NCBI GenBank assembly: GCA_024636225.1
Contig: JAGXHN010000013.1
Span: forward strand, 1 to 13,030
Reading direction: 5' to 3'
DNA from: Desulfuromonadaceae bacterium
GTDB taxonomy: Bacteria; Desulfobacterota; Desulfuromonadia; Desulfuromonadales; UBA2294
Length of the DNA stretch: 13,030 nucleotides
Translations under genes and position numbers: made by a program
In this document: positions 6,502 to 13,030 of the stretch, piece by piece
How the letters are laid out: each line of letters begins with the position of its first letter
Position numbering within the stretch: position 1 is the first letter of the stretch
Notes under the pieces: generated by a model
Seen by the model: only the letters and a program-made list of their open reading frames with translations
What the model was told of the DNA's origin: nothing
Database searches by the model: none

Positions 6502-7806
6502 ATGTTCTGGAATGAAGAATTTGAGACCTTGCCAAGGGAAGCGATTGCATCTCTACAGTTGAAACGACTGCAAAAGACTTTGCAGCGGGTCTACGCTACG
6601 GTCCCGTTTTATCGTGAAACGTTTAACCAGGCCAATGTCACACCGGAAGATATTAAATCGCTTGACGATTTGCGACGCATTCCGTTTACGCTTAAAAGTA
6701 ATATGCGCGACAACTATCCGTATGGCCTGTTTGCTGCTCCTCTTGACGAAATTGTCCGCATCCATGCATCTTCCGGGACGACCGGAAAACCGACTGTTGT
6801 CGGATATACGCAGCGGGATATTGACAATTGGGCTGAAATGATGGCCCGCTGCTTTGTCGCTGCCGGAGCCCATTCCGGTGATGTTGTTCACAACGCTTAC
6901 GGCTACGGGCTTTTTACCGGCGGCCTCGGCGCTCATTACGGAGCTGAAAAAATCGGAGCTTCCGTTATCCCGATGTCCGGCGGGAACACCAGAAAACAGA
7001 TCATGATTATGCAGGACTTCGGTTCAACTGTCCTCACCTGCACCCCATCCTATGCCCTTTATCTGGCCGAAGCCGCAGCAGAAGAGGGGATTGACATTCG
7101 TAATCTGAAACTCAGAATCGGGATTCATGGCGCTGAACCATGGAGTGAGCAGATGCGCGATGAGATCGAGAGTAAACTCGGTATCAAGGCGATGGATATT
7201 TACGGTCTCTCTGAAATATTGGGACCGGGCGTTGGTATCGAGTGTATTGAAGCTCAGAACGGTCTGCATATCTGGGAGGATCATTTTATTCCGGAGATCA
7301 TTGATCCAGAGAGCGGTGAGGTGTTGCCGCTCGGTGAAAAAGGGGAACTGGTCATTACGACGATCACCAAGGAAGGGATTCCGATGATTCGTTACCGGAC
7401 GCGGGATATCACTCGTTTCATTCCCGAACCTTGTATTTGTGGACGCGCTCATATTCGACTTGAGCGCATGAGCGGGCGCACCGATGATATGTTGATTATC
7501 CGCGGGGTAAATGTCTTCCCTTCACAAATTGAAAGTCTGCTGATGCAGATTGAAGATGTTGAGCCCCACTATCAGCTGGTCATTGATCGGGAAGATAATC
7601 TCGACACTCTCGAAATACAGGTCGAAGTCAATGAAAAGATTTTTTCGGATGAGGTCAAGGTGCTGCAGCAACTGAGCCAGTATATAAAGGCCCAGATTAA
7701 GGAGATGCTCGGCATCACCTGCAGCGTGCGCCTGGTTGAGCCGAAATCGATCAAACGGAGCGAAGGGAAGGCACAGCGGGTCATCGATAACCGGAAGGTT
7801 TCGTAA
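6502..7806 (+). CDS. paaK: Phenylacetate-CoA ligase (AMP-forming), copy 1
   Basis: 434 residues, the standard length for PaaK. It activates phenylacetate or a related arylacetate with ATP and CoA to the thioester, AMP and PPi. ANL-superfamily motifs: [14 protein letters not shown] from Ser-90 (phosphate-binding loop), [10 protein letters not shown] from Tyr-234 (adenine/acyl site), YRTRDITRF, a CICG pair shared by many PaaK proteins, [20 protein letters not shown] as the hinge and start of the C-terminal lid, and catalytic Lys-423 in [10 protein letters not shown]. The start ATG has GGGAG (6491-6495) 6 bases upstream. The stop codon overlaps the Shine-Dalgarno of the ACT gene. Downstream of IOR it converts free arylacetates into the product IOR makes. 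Substrate could be phenylacetate, hydroxyphenylacetate or indoleacetate; it cannot be settled here. Confidence 0.95.
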   Translation: MFWNEEFETLPREAIASLQLKRLQKTLQRVYATVPFYRETFNQANVTPEDIKSLDDLRRIPFTLKSNMRDNYPYGLFAAPLDEIVRIHASSGTTGKPTVVGYTQRDIDNWAEMMARCFVAAGAHSGDVVHNAYGYGLFTGGLGAHYGAEKIGASVIPMSGGNTRKQIMIMQDFGSTVLTCTPSYALYLAEAAAEEGIDIRNLKLRIGIHGAEPWSEQMRDEIESKLGIKAMDIYGLSEILGPGVGIECIEAQNGLHIWEDHFIPEIIDPESGEVLPLGEKGELVITTITKEGIPMIRYRTRDITRFIPEPCICGRAHIRLERMSGRTDDMLIIRGVNVFPSQIESLLMQIEDVEPHYQLVIDREDNLDTLEIQVEVNEKIFSDEVKVLQQLSQYIKAQIKEMLGITCSVRLVEPKSIKRSEGKAQRVIDNRKVS

Positions 7807-7818
7807 GGGAGGCTGATC

Positions 7819-8250
7819 ATGAAAGTTGAACAGATTTCAATATTTATAGAGAATAAATCAGGACGTCTGGCTGAGGTGACGAAGGTTCTCGGCGAGGCAG
7901 GAATTAATATTCGCACCTTGTCTCTTGCCGATACGTCCGATTTCGGTATTTTACGCCTGATCGTTGATCAGACAGACAAAGCGAAAACGGTGTTGAAAGC
8001 GAATTCCTTTACAGTCAGCAAAACCGAAGTTGTCGCGGTGCAGGTCCCCGATAAACCGAATGGCCTCTCTTCGATATTGCAGGTTCTCGACAGTGGCAAA
8101 ATTAATGTCGAATATATGTATGCGTTTGTTGAAAGAAGCGGTGAAGATGCCGTCATTATCTTCCGTTTTGATGATATTGAGGGGGCGATCAAAACCTTGA
8201 CAGAGAACGGGATAACCGTTCTCAAGGGTGAACATGTCACAAGAATTTAA
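7819..8250 (+). CDS. Tandem ACT-domain amino-acid-binding protein
   Basis: 143 residues consisting of two ACT domains and little else. The first (about 3-65) starts with [20 protein letters not shown] and [11 protein letters not shown]; the second (about 70-140) has [20 protein letters not shown] and [10 protein letters not shown]. The N-x-(S/P)-G-R/L-x-x turns after the first strand are where ACT domains bind small ligands, usually amino acids. There is no catalytic or DNA-binding domain. AAGGGAGG (7805-7812), 6 bases before the ATG, is the strongest ribosome binding site in the operon and predicts high expression. COG4747-like proteins of this type often sit next to paaK/ior genes, so the likely job is sensing an aromatic amino acid or modulating a neighbour enzyme allosterically. 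The role is inferred; the domain call is firm. Confidence 0.9.
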   Translation: MKVEQISIFIENKSGRLAEVTKVLGEAGINIRTLSLADTSDFGILRLIVDQTDKAKTVLKANSFTVSKTEVVAVQVPDKPNGLSSILQVLDSGKINVEYMYAFVERSGEDAVIIFRFDDIEGAIKTLTENGITVLKGEHVTRI

Positions 8251-8277
8251 TCCAAAACGGACCAATGGAACATTATC

Positions 8278-9582
8278 GTGAACCAGATCTGGGATCCTGA
8301 AAATGAATGTATGAGTCGTGATAGACTGACTCAACTGCAGACAGACAGACTTAAAGAGACACTTGAACGCGTCAATGTCAACGTCCCGTGTTACCGTGAA
8401 AAATTCAGCAAACACAATATTGTGCCTGCCGATATTCAATCTCTGGATGATCTATCAAAACTCCCTTTTACAACCAAAGATGATCTGCGGATCAATTATC
8501 CTTACGGAATGTTTGCCGTCCCGCTTAAGGAGGTCGTCAGGATTCATTCTTCATCCGGAACGACCGGCAAGCCGACGGTGGTCGGTTATACACGCCGTGA
8601 TCTCGATTCATGGACAGAACTGGTGACACGCTTTATGACAGCAGCCGGGGTCACTCAGGAAGATATTGTTCATATCGCTTTTGGCTACGGTCTCTTCTCG
8701 GGGGCCTTTGGTCTGCATTACGGGGCCGAGCGCATCGGTGCCTCCGTAATCCCGATGTCGAGCGGAAACACGGACAAACAGATTATGATTATGCAGGATT
8801 ATCGCTCTACGGCGCTGGTCTGTACCCCGTCGTATGCCCTGACTCTGGCTGATCGTATGGAGACCCTTGGTGTCGATCCACATTCGCTGGCTCTGCGAGT
8901 CGGGTTATTTGGCGGTGAACCGTGGAGCGAAGAGATGCGCCGGGAGATTGAATCGCGCCTCGGTATTATTGCTACAGATAATTACGGTCTATCTGAAATC
9001 ATCGGGCCGGGCGTCGCCGGAGAATGTATCGAACGCAGCGGGATGCATATTTTTGAAGATCACTTCATCCCTGAAATAATCGACCCCGATACAGGCAAAG
9101 TACTTCCGCCGGGTTCAATCGGCGAGCTGGTGTTGACCTGCATCAACAAGGAAGCCTTTCCGATGATTCGCTATCGCACCCGTGACATTACAAAGCTTAA
9201 CTATGATCCCTGCGTCTGTGGTCGGACCCATGTTCGGATGCAGAAAACCATGGGACGCTCTGACGACATGCTGATCATAAAAGGTGTCAATGTTTTCCCG
9301 ACCCAGATCGAGGAAGTTCTGCTTCAGGTTGAGAATTGTCAACCGCACTACCAGCTGATTATCGATCGGATAGGGAATATGGATACCCTTGAAGTGCATA
9401 TAGAGGTCAGTGAAGAGATGTTTTTTGACGAGATGAAGATGCAGCGCGATTTTATCCTGATGCTTGAAAAGCGTCTTGCCACAATGTTGGGGGTAAGCGC
9501 CAAAGTGAAACTGGTTGAACCTTCCTCCTTGAAGCGCCATGAAGGGAAGGCTCAACGCGTCATTGATCGTCGTAAAAGTTAA
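8278..9582 (+). CDS. paaK: Phenylacetate-CoA ligase (AMP-forming), copy 2
   Basis: 434 residues, the same length as copy 1 and clearly paralogous along its whole length (shared [32 protein letters not shown]). ANL motifs are intact: [50 protein letters not shown] and the catalytic Lys in [10 protein letters not shown]. Differences cluster in likely substrate-pocket stretches: LFGGEPW versus IHGAEPW, and [11 protein letters not shown] versus [11 protein letters not shown]. This hints at a different arylacetate, though that is inference. The GTG start at 8278 is placed by alignment with copy 1; it has a poor ribosome binding site (GGA about 8 bases upstream) and is the weakest start in the operon. 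The in-frame ATG at 8311 would lose the N-terminal Trp segment. The gap to the ACT gene is 27 bases. It is the last gene of the operon; no good terminator follows. Confidence 0.94.
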   Translation: MNQIWDPENECMSRDRLTQLQTDRLKETLERVNVNVPCYREKFSKHNIVPADIQSLDDLSKLPFTTKDDLRINYPYGMFAVPLKEVVRIHSSSGTTGKPTVVGYTRRDLDSWTELVTRFMTAAGVTQEDIVHIAFGYGLFSGAFGLHYGAERIGASVIPMSSGNTDKQIMIMQDYRSTALVCTPSYALTLADRMETLGVDPHSLALRVGLFGGEPWSEEMRREIESRLGIIATDNYGLSEIIGPGVAGECIERSGMHIFEDHFIPEIIDPDTGKVLPPGSIGELVLTCINKEAFPMIRYRTRDITKLNYDPCVCGRTHVRMQKTMGRSDDMLIIKGVNVFPTQIEEVLLQVENCQPHYQLIIDRIGNMDTLEVHIEVSEEMFFDEMKMQRDFILMLEKRLATMLGVSAKVKLVEPSSLKRHEGKAQRVIDRRKS

Positions 9583-9616
9583 TTTAAACTATTGATATTC
9601 CAAGCTATTTTGTTTC

Positions 9617-9645
9617 TTGACTTTTCGGGGTCAATCACAGATAAT
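9617..9645 (+). promoter_or_regulatory. Promoter of the tRNA-Pro gene
   Basis: TTGACT (9617-9622) and GATAAT (9640-9645) are separated by exactly 17 bases and each match consensus at five of six positions. The tRNA begins 13 bases after the -10 box. The stretch right after the -10 box (CCGACAC) is GC-rich, a feature of stringently controlled stable-RNA promoters. The -35 box also forms one arm of a small inverted repeat (TTGAC with GTCAA at 9630-9634). Confidence 0.65.
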
Positions 9646-9658
9646 CCGACACATTATT

Positions 9659-9735
<77 letters not shown>

Positions 9736-9742
9736 GTAATTC

Positions 9743-9778
9743 AGCGGGTTTAGCTTTTGTAGCTAGATCCGCTTTTTT
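9743..9778 (+). terminator. Rho-independent terminator after tRNA-Pro
   Basis: AGCGGGTTTAGCT (9743-9755) pairs with AGCTAGATCCGCT (9761-9773) as a 13-bp stem including two G-T type pairs, with a 5-base loop and a run of six T. It lies inside the presumed integrated DNA, so the element would have brought a new terminator along with the new tRNA 3' end. Confidence 0.85.
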
Positions 9779-9883
9779 GCGTTGCAACCTCCCGTGCAAC
9801 CTCCAATATCTAAAAATGATAGGTGCCGACCCGGAAAGTTTAGCAGGGCTAGTGCGTTTTGTTTCTTCCGGATCGGCGGTGAA

Positions 9884-10117
9884 TTAAATTGTGGTTTGAC
9901 AGTGTTTGCAGACTGAGGCCTGCCAGGCAATGATTTCCATGCAGGCGGTGCATTGCTTATATTTCCCTGGGACGACTCCGGCTGGCTTTAAAAAGATAAT
10001 GACAATGATTGCGGGTGCGAATATAGCGCAGAGAGCAAACCAGCCAAAGGCGCTGCGACCTTTGCCGCTGGCGATTATAGTGCCAACAATTCCTGGGACA
10101 AAAAAGAACATCAACAT
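9884..10117 (-). CDS. Small membrane protein with C-terminal zinc ribbon
   Basis: 77 residues. Two hydrophobic segments (about 3-16 and 24-43, the latter FGWFALCAIFAPAIIVIIFL) are followed by a short linker and a zinc ribbon CTAC-x10-CKHC with Cys-56, 59, 70 and 73. The ribbon KQCTACMEIIAWQASVCKHC fits the UPF0547-like pattern (K-x-C-x2-C-x-E-x-I) found at the ends of many small bacterial membrane proteins. The segment order suggests a hairpin in the membrane with the ribbon on one side. There is no clear ribosome binding site before the ATG at 10117; an ATG two codons later is an alternative. It is the only credible gene inside the tRNA-Pro element scar, so it may be cargo. Function unknown. 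The four ordered cysteines argue that it is real. Confidence 0.65.
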   Translation of the reverse strand: MLMFFFVPGIVGTIIASGKGRSAFGWFALCAIFAPAIIVIIFLKPAGVVPGKYKQCTACMEIIAWQASVCKHCQTTI

Positions 10118-10305
10118 AATAAGTAGTTCTGTGGAAGCAACTTAAAAAGACCTTCGCCAAGCTTCGGTTCACTCAGCTCACCCCGGTCCTGATCGAAACC
10201 TTCAAAGCCAAACGCCTGGTCCTGATCATGACCACAACACCCATTTAGCATAGCCAACGTCGATATTCACGCCGTCAAAAAACACAAATGGTCCATAGTT
10301 GAGAG

Positions 10306-10343
<38 letters not shown>

Positions 10344-10355
10344 TATTTATTAGAA

Positions 10356-10387
10356 CGGAAGTGAGATTATTCACTTCCGCTTTTTTT
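10356..10387 (+). terminator. Rho-independent terminator (probable original tRNA-Pro terminator)
   Basis: CGGAAGTGA (10356-10364) and TCACTTCCG (10371-10379) form a perfect 9-bp stem with a 6-base loop, followed by C and seven T. It lies just downstream of the displaced tRNA 3' end, where the terminator of an uninterrupted tRNA gene would sit. No other plus-strand transcript obviously needs it. Confidence 0.85.
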
Positions 10388-10463
10388 CTGTTTGCAATAA
10401 ACGGCTATTATTATTAAGCTTTATTTGTAAGAAATAGATGTCTAGCAACGAAAGTGAGGTTTC

Positions 10464-10832
10464 TTGTCTCAGGCTCGCAATAACGAAGATAAAAGGGTCG
10501 CCATTAAGCTTAAGTTAAGTTTTGGTACCTCTCAATTAAATAATATGGGGTTTACCGAAGATATCTCTTCAAGCGGCATCTTTATTAAATCAGCGGTAGT
10601 TTATCCCTCAAATACAGAGATAGGGATTGAGTTGATTATGTCAGAGGGTGAGGTTGTTCGAATGAAAGGGTTGGTCAACTGGTCTAAGGGGGTCGCGCCG
10701 AATCTCGTCTGGGCGATCAAGGATGCGGGGATGGGTGTTAAAATCATTAAGATTATCCAGGGGCAGGACCATTATTATCGCGCACTGGTTGGCAAAGGTG
10801 TGATGTCCGAGACTGACTGTTTACTGGTGTAA
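10464..10832 (+). CDS. PilZ-domain protein (Myxococcus-type subfamily)
   Basis: 122 residues from a TTG start; GAGGT (10456-10460) lies only 3 bases upstream, which is tight, but no better in-frame start exists. The PilZ barrel covers nearly the whole protein: a basic N-terminal motif KRVAIKL, DISSSGIFI with Asp-33, Ser-35 and Gly-38, then GLVNWSKG and AGMGVKIIKI, the GxVxW...PGMGV pattern of the TIGR02266-like PilZ proteins common in myxobacteria and Geobacter relatives. PilZ domains bind cyclic di-GMP through RxxxR and D/NxSxxG. Here the first motif reads Arg-11...Lys-15, so one arginine is conservatively replaced and binding may be weaker or lost. It is a single-gene unit closed by a strong terminator; its partner is unknown. 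Confidence 0.85.
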   Translation: MSQARNNEDKRVAIKLKLSFGTSQLNNMGFTEDISSSGIFIKSAVVYPSNTEIGIELIMSEGEVVRMKGLVNWSKGVAPNLVWAIKDAGMGVKIIKIIQGQDHYYRALVGKGVMSETDCLLV

Positions 10833-10889
10833 GTTATGTTTTTTTGATTGATCGATTTTTTTTGTCTAGCACAGTAGGTGCCTTGAATG

Positions 10890-10925
10890 AATCCTACAAA
10901 ACAGCACCGTTTTGTAGGATTTTTT
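10890..10925 (+). terminator. Rho-independent terminator of the PilZ gene
   Basis: AATCCTACAAAAC (10890-10902) pairs perfectly with GTTTTGTAGGATT (10909-10921) across a 6-base loop, and the transcript continues in a run of T. It begins 57 bases after the PilZ stop codon. Confidence 0.92.
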
Positions 10926-11074
10926 ATGTTTTACAGGGATAGTTACGGTCTATTTGAAACCGGTTTCGTTCAGTGCGAGTCGACAGGGTCTAAAAAATGG
11001 GAGAGGGGGGGAGGGCAGATCAATAACTCCCGCTCAAACCATTCCCACTTAAAAAAATGACATCGATGCTGACT

Positions 11075-11458
11075 CTAACTTTGACTGACTAACCATTCGA
11101 TGGCATCCTCTTCGTTGTTAAAGGTTTTCATGTTGCTTCGACCTGAAAGTTTGAGGATGGTGTTGAATATGAACTTTTTAAGGCCGTCTGCTCCAACAAC
11201 CGCTCCCGCAACAACGTATGGCTTATTCTTCAGCGTAAAGCCGGTTAAGGCGTTGATCAATTTCTGGTCAAAGTTGGAATTTGTTATGTCTGTAAGGGTG
11301 TAAACTGAATTTAACGGCATTCTCTCAATGATTCCCGAACTGTAGTCGATGACCTCATAAGCGTCATTGATGCCTAGATCCGCAAAATTTAAAAACAAAA
11401 CCATTTTGTTCTTGTGCTTGTGGAATTTTGATCTTGTCATAAGTTCGAGTTTATTCAT
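11075..11458 (-). CDS. SpoIIAA/STAS-like small cytosolic protein
   Basis: 127 residues from the minus-strand ATG at 11456-11458, chosen because a perfect AGGAGG (plus-strand 11464-11469) lies 5 bases ahead. An ATG 21 bases further upstream would place this site inside the coding region. The sequence matches the SpoIIAA-like/STAS-SEC14 small proteins: KMVLFLNFADLGINDAYEVI as the first strand and helix, NSVYTLTDITNSNFD, then NKPYVVAGAVVGADGLKKFI with conserved Lys-Pro-Tyr and Gly-Leu-Lys-Lys, and a terminal DAIEWLVSQ helix as in proteins ending in acidic-W-L-V. In this family the fold resembles anti-sigma-antagonists, but most members have no proven function and the phosphorylatable Ser of true SpoIIAA is not evident. 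It is a monocistronic minus-strand gene; I see no strong terminator after it. Confidence 0.8.
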   Translation of the reverse strand: MNKLELMTRSKFHKHKNKMVLFLNFADLGINDAYEVIDYSSGIIERMPLNSVYTLTDITNSNFDQKLINALTGFTLKNKPYVVAGAVVGADGLKKFIFNTILKLSGRSNMKTFNNEEDAIEWLVSQS

Positions 11459-11536
11459 TGTAACCTCCTCTGTAGTCATGGCGAAACATTACGCAAACGT
11501 TAAATAAAATACCCATAAAAAACAACATTAAAAATT

Positions 11537-11565
11537 ATTATAATCACTAAATGTAACAATGTTAG
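11537..11565 (-). promoter_or_regulatory. Candidate promoter of the STAS-like gene
   Basis: On the minus strand, CTAACA (11565-11560, 4 of 6 to TTGACA) and a perfect TATAAT (11542-11537) are 17 bases apart, about 80 bases before the start codon. An inverted repeat (AATGTTA/TAACATT, 11558-11575) covers the -35 box, so it could be an operator. Confidence 0.45.
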
Positions 11566-11711
11566 TTTTAACATTAAATGTATTTAGTGTTTTTTTTACC
11601 TTAAAATCCATGTAAATCATAAACTTATAAATTAAATATTATTTATTTTTTATAAGTCTCATCTGTCAAAATCTGTGATTTATGTAATTCATAATACTGT
11701 TACATATCAGG

Positions 11712-11740
11712 TTGACCTAAACGTAAGGATAAGGTATTGC
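11712..11740 (+). promoter_or_regulatory. Candidate fadL promoter
   Basis: TTGACC (11712-11717) is followed after 17 bases by TATTGC (11735-11740). The -10 box is weak (first three bases only), which suits an activator-dependent promoter. It begins 6 bases after the TATGTAA/TTACATA inverted repeat. It would give a leader of about 140 bases. Confidence 0.35.
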
Positions 11741-11884
11741 TTGTCACAGATGTTGCTTTTACATTGAAGAGGTGTCTGTTACGGCAGTTTGCGATGGCTA
11801 GTAACTGCGCCAAAAAATTCGAGCATGGTGCCGGTGTGGAGCAATGGATTACAAAGAAAGCAGTTTAGTCGACAAGGAGAAGTT

Positions 11885-13030
11885 ATGAACAGGGTAGTCG
11901 TATTATTGGTGGCAATGACAGGGCTTGTCGTGTTGTCGGCCGGGGAAGTATCTGCTGCGGGCTTTGCTTTGATTGAGCAGAGCGTCAAAGGGCTGGGTCA
12001 TTCTTTTGCCGGTGGTGCGGCAGTCGCTGAAGATGCGACCACCATTTACTTTAATCCAGCCGGGATGTCCCGCTTGGAGGGGGTGAACGCGACTGCCGGG
12101 TTGCACTACATTGCTCCTTCAGCGAAGTTTATTAAAACTTCGGCAAAACAACCGTTATTACTTCCACCTACTATGACGCAAACAGATGGCTCAGGGGGAG
12201 ATGGCGGTGAAGCAGGACAAACGGCTCTGGTCCCTAACTTTTATTTTGCTGCTGAAGCTGGTGAGAACTGTAACTACGGTATCAGCGTCAATACGCCTTT
12301 CGGCATGGCAACCAAATTCGATGAAGACTGGGTTGGACGTTTTCACGGTATTGAATCGAACCTGATGACGATCAACATCAACCCGTCAGCCTCCTACAAA
12401 TTTAACGATAATCTCAGTCTCGGTTTTGGCTTCAACGCCCAGTATCTCGAGGTGACATTAAGTCAAGCGTCAGTTTTGCCTGTTGCCCCGTCTGTTTACA
12501 TGGAGTCATACACCGAGATGACCGGTGACTCTTGGGGGTATGGCTATAATTTTGGTGCTTTGTATGAGTTTAATGATAACACCCGTGTAGGTGCTTCCTA
12601 CCGTTCGACTGTTTTCCATTCCCTTGAAGGGAACATGGATATTCGTCTTGATGGTTCAATTTTACCCATTACTGCTAAAATCACTATGCCAGCCAGTGCT
12701 CAGATGAGTGTTTTTCATCGAATCAATAACACGTTTGACGTGATGGCCGATGTGATGTGGACCGAATGGAGTGTTTTTGCAGACTTGACTGTTCATTTAC
12801 CATCCCCTTATCCAGCAAATGTTACAGAAGAAAACTGGAAAAACAACGTGCGTTACTCGGTTGGTGGAACTTATCACCACAGTGATACCCTCGCTATCCG
12901 CGCTGGTGTCGCTTACGATGAGACACCGATTCCCGATGCAACTCGTACGCCGCGTATCCCTGGTGCCGATCGTACATGGGTCTCCCTCGGCGCAAGTTAC
13001 GTAATGAATAATATGACCTTTGATTTCGCC
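11885..13030 (+). CDS. fadL: FadL-family outer-membrane hydrophobic-compound transporter (3' partial)
   Basis: 382 codons are visible and the frame is still open at the window edge. The start ATG has AAGGAG (11874-11879) 5 bases upstream. Residues 1-24 are a Sec signal peptide with cleavage expected at VSA|AGFAL. The mature N-terminus is diagnostic for FadL/TodX porins: AGFALIEQSVKGLGHSFAGG forms the plug, and DATTIYFNPAGMSRL carries the conserved NPA motif. Later strands show alternating aromatic beta-barrel patterns (NPSASYKFNDNLSLGFGFNA, GYGYNFGALYEF, NVRYSVGGTYHH). It should take up long-chain fatty acids or aromatic hydrocarbons across the outer membrane by lateral diffusion. The visible part approaches the family's usual length of about 400-450, so only the last strands are missing. 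It is preceded by a long regulatory region. Family certain; substrate unknown. Confidence 0.93.
   Translation, partial: MNRVVVLLVAMTGLVVLSAGEVSAAGFALIEQSVKGLGHSFAGGAAVAEDATTIYFNPAGMSRLEGVNATAGLHYIAPSAKFIKTSAKQPLLLPPTMTQTDGSGGDGGEAGQTALVPNFYFAAEAGENCNYGISVNTPFGMATKFDEDWVGRFHGIESNLMTININPSASYKFNDNLSLGFGFNAQYLEVTLSQASVLPVAPSVYMESYTEMTGDSWGYGYNFGALYEFNDNTRVGASYRSTVFHSLEGNMDIRLDGSILPITAKITMPASAQMSVFHRINNTFDVMADVMWTEWSVFADLTVHLPSPYPANVTEENWKNNVRYSVGGTYHHSDTLAIRAGVAYDETPIPDATRTPRIPGADRTWVSLGASYVMNNMTFDFA

Larger units (their letters stand above)
11459..11884. promoter_or_regulatory. AT-rich gene-free divergent control region
   Basis: 426 bases with no supported gene, between the minus-strand STAS-like gene and plus-strand fadL. 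The part from about 11500 to 11700 is strikingly AT-rich compared with the coding DNA. It holds the candidate STAS promoter, nested inverted repeats at 11545-11589, two near-identical 13-mers ATGTAA(A/T)TCATAA at 11610-11622 and 11682-11694, the inverted pair TATGTAA/TTACATA (11681-11706), and ATCTGTGA (11671-11678) mirrored as TCACAGAT (11744-11751). These are typical of multi-site regulator binding; no specific regulator can be named. Confidence 0.55.

Noticed and set aside
7951..8439. Minus-strand open frame of 162 codons
   Set aside because: It lies antisense to the ACT gene and the start of the second ligase; no domain or start signal supports it.
10956..10967. Perfect 12-bp palindrome GAAACCGGTTTC
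   Set aside because: It stands alone after a terminator and before no start; one palindrome of this size is not enough to call an operator.
12819..13004. Short plus-strand open frame near the right end
   Set aside because: It is out of frame within fadL, whose reading frame continues through it to the window edge.

Overview
The window looks like chromosomal DNA of a strictly anaerobic deltaproteobacterium of the Desulfuromonas/Geobacter/Pelobacter type. That is an inference from content: an archaeal-type indolepyruvate:ferredoxin oxidoreductase next to phenylacetate-CoA ligases and an ACT protein, a PilZ protein of the Myxococcus-like subgroup, a FadL porin, and moderate GC with AT-rich intergenic DNA. 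No 16S or other marker gene is present, so the genus is not proven.

Layout. (1) 1-4048, plus strand: a tightly packed run of six genes. They are an OmpA-family protein (5' end outside the window, starting in a perfect 15-bp tandem repeat), a small exported protein with an eroded OmpA-like fold, a stand-alone cyclic-nucleotide-binding-domain protein, a lipoprotein, a membrane-anchored PhoU-like protein and a short Ppx/GppA phosphatase. The last two overlap by one base. (2) 4045-9582: a good sigma70-type promoter, overlapping the end of the Ppx/GppA gene, precedes iorA-iorB-paaK-ACT-paaK. The five genes have overlaps or short gaps and mostly strong ribosome binding sites. IOR and the two CoA ligases all converge on arylacetyl-CoA, so the operon handles aromatic amino acid carbon, either catabolically or for reductive salvage of arylacetates. 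The double-ACT protein is probably an amino-acid sensor.

(3) 9617-10387: a tRNA-Pro(GGG) gene with its own promoter and terminator, followed 607 bp downstream by a 37-bp copy of its 3' end (35/37 identical) and a second terminator. This is the scar of an integrative element. It now carries only a small zinc-ribbon membrane protein gene and short open frames of doubtful origin. (4) 10464-11458: a PilZ-domain protein with a strong terminator, and on the minus strand a SpoIIAA/STAS-like protein. (5) 11459-11884: an AT-rich, gene-free divergent control region with several inverted and direct repeats. (6) 11885 to the end: a FadL-family outer-membrane transporter, cut by the window edge.

Most likely novelties: the membrane-anchored PhoU protein lacking its transporter half but coupled to Ppx/GppA; the ior operon with paired ligases flanking a sensor; the tRNA scar in which the downstream fragment, not the intact tRNA, has the perfectly paired acceptor sequence; and the repeat-rich control region before fadL. 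No CRISPR array, rRNA or intact transposase was seen.
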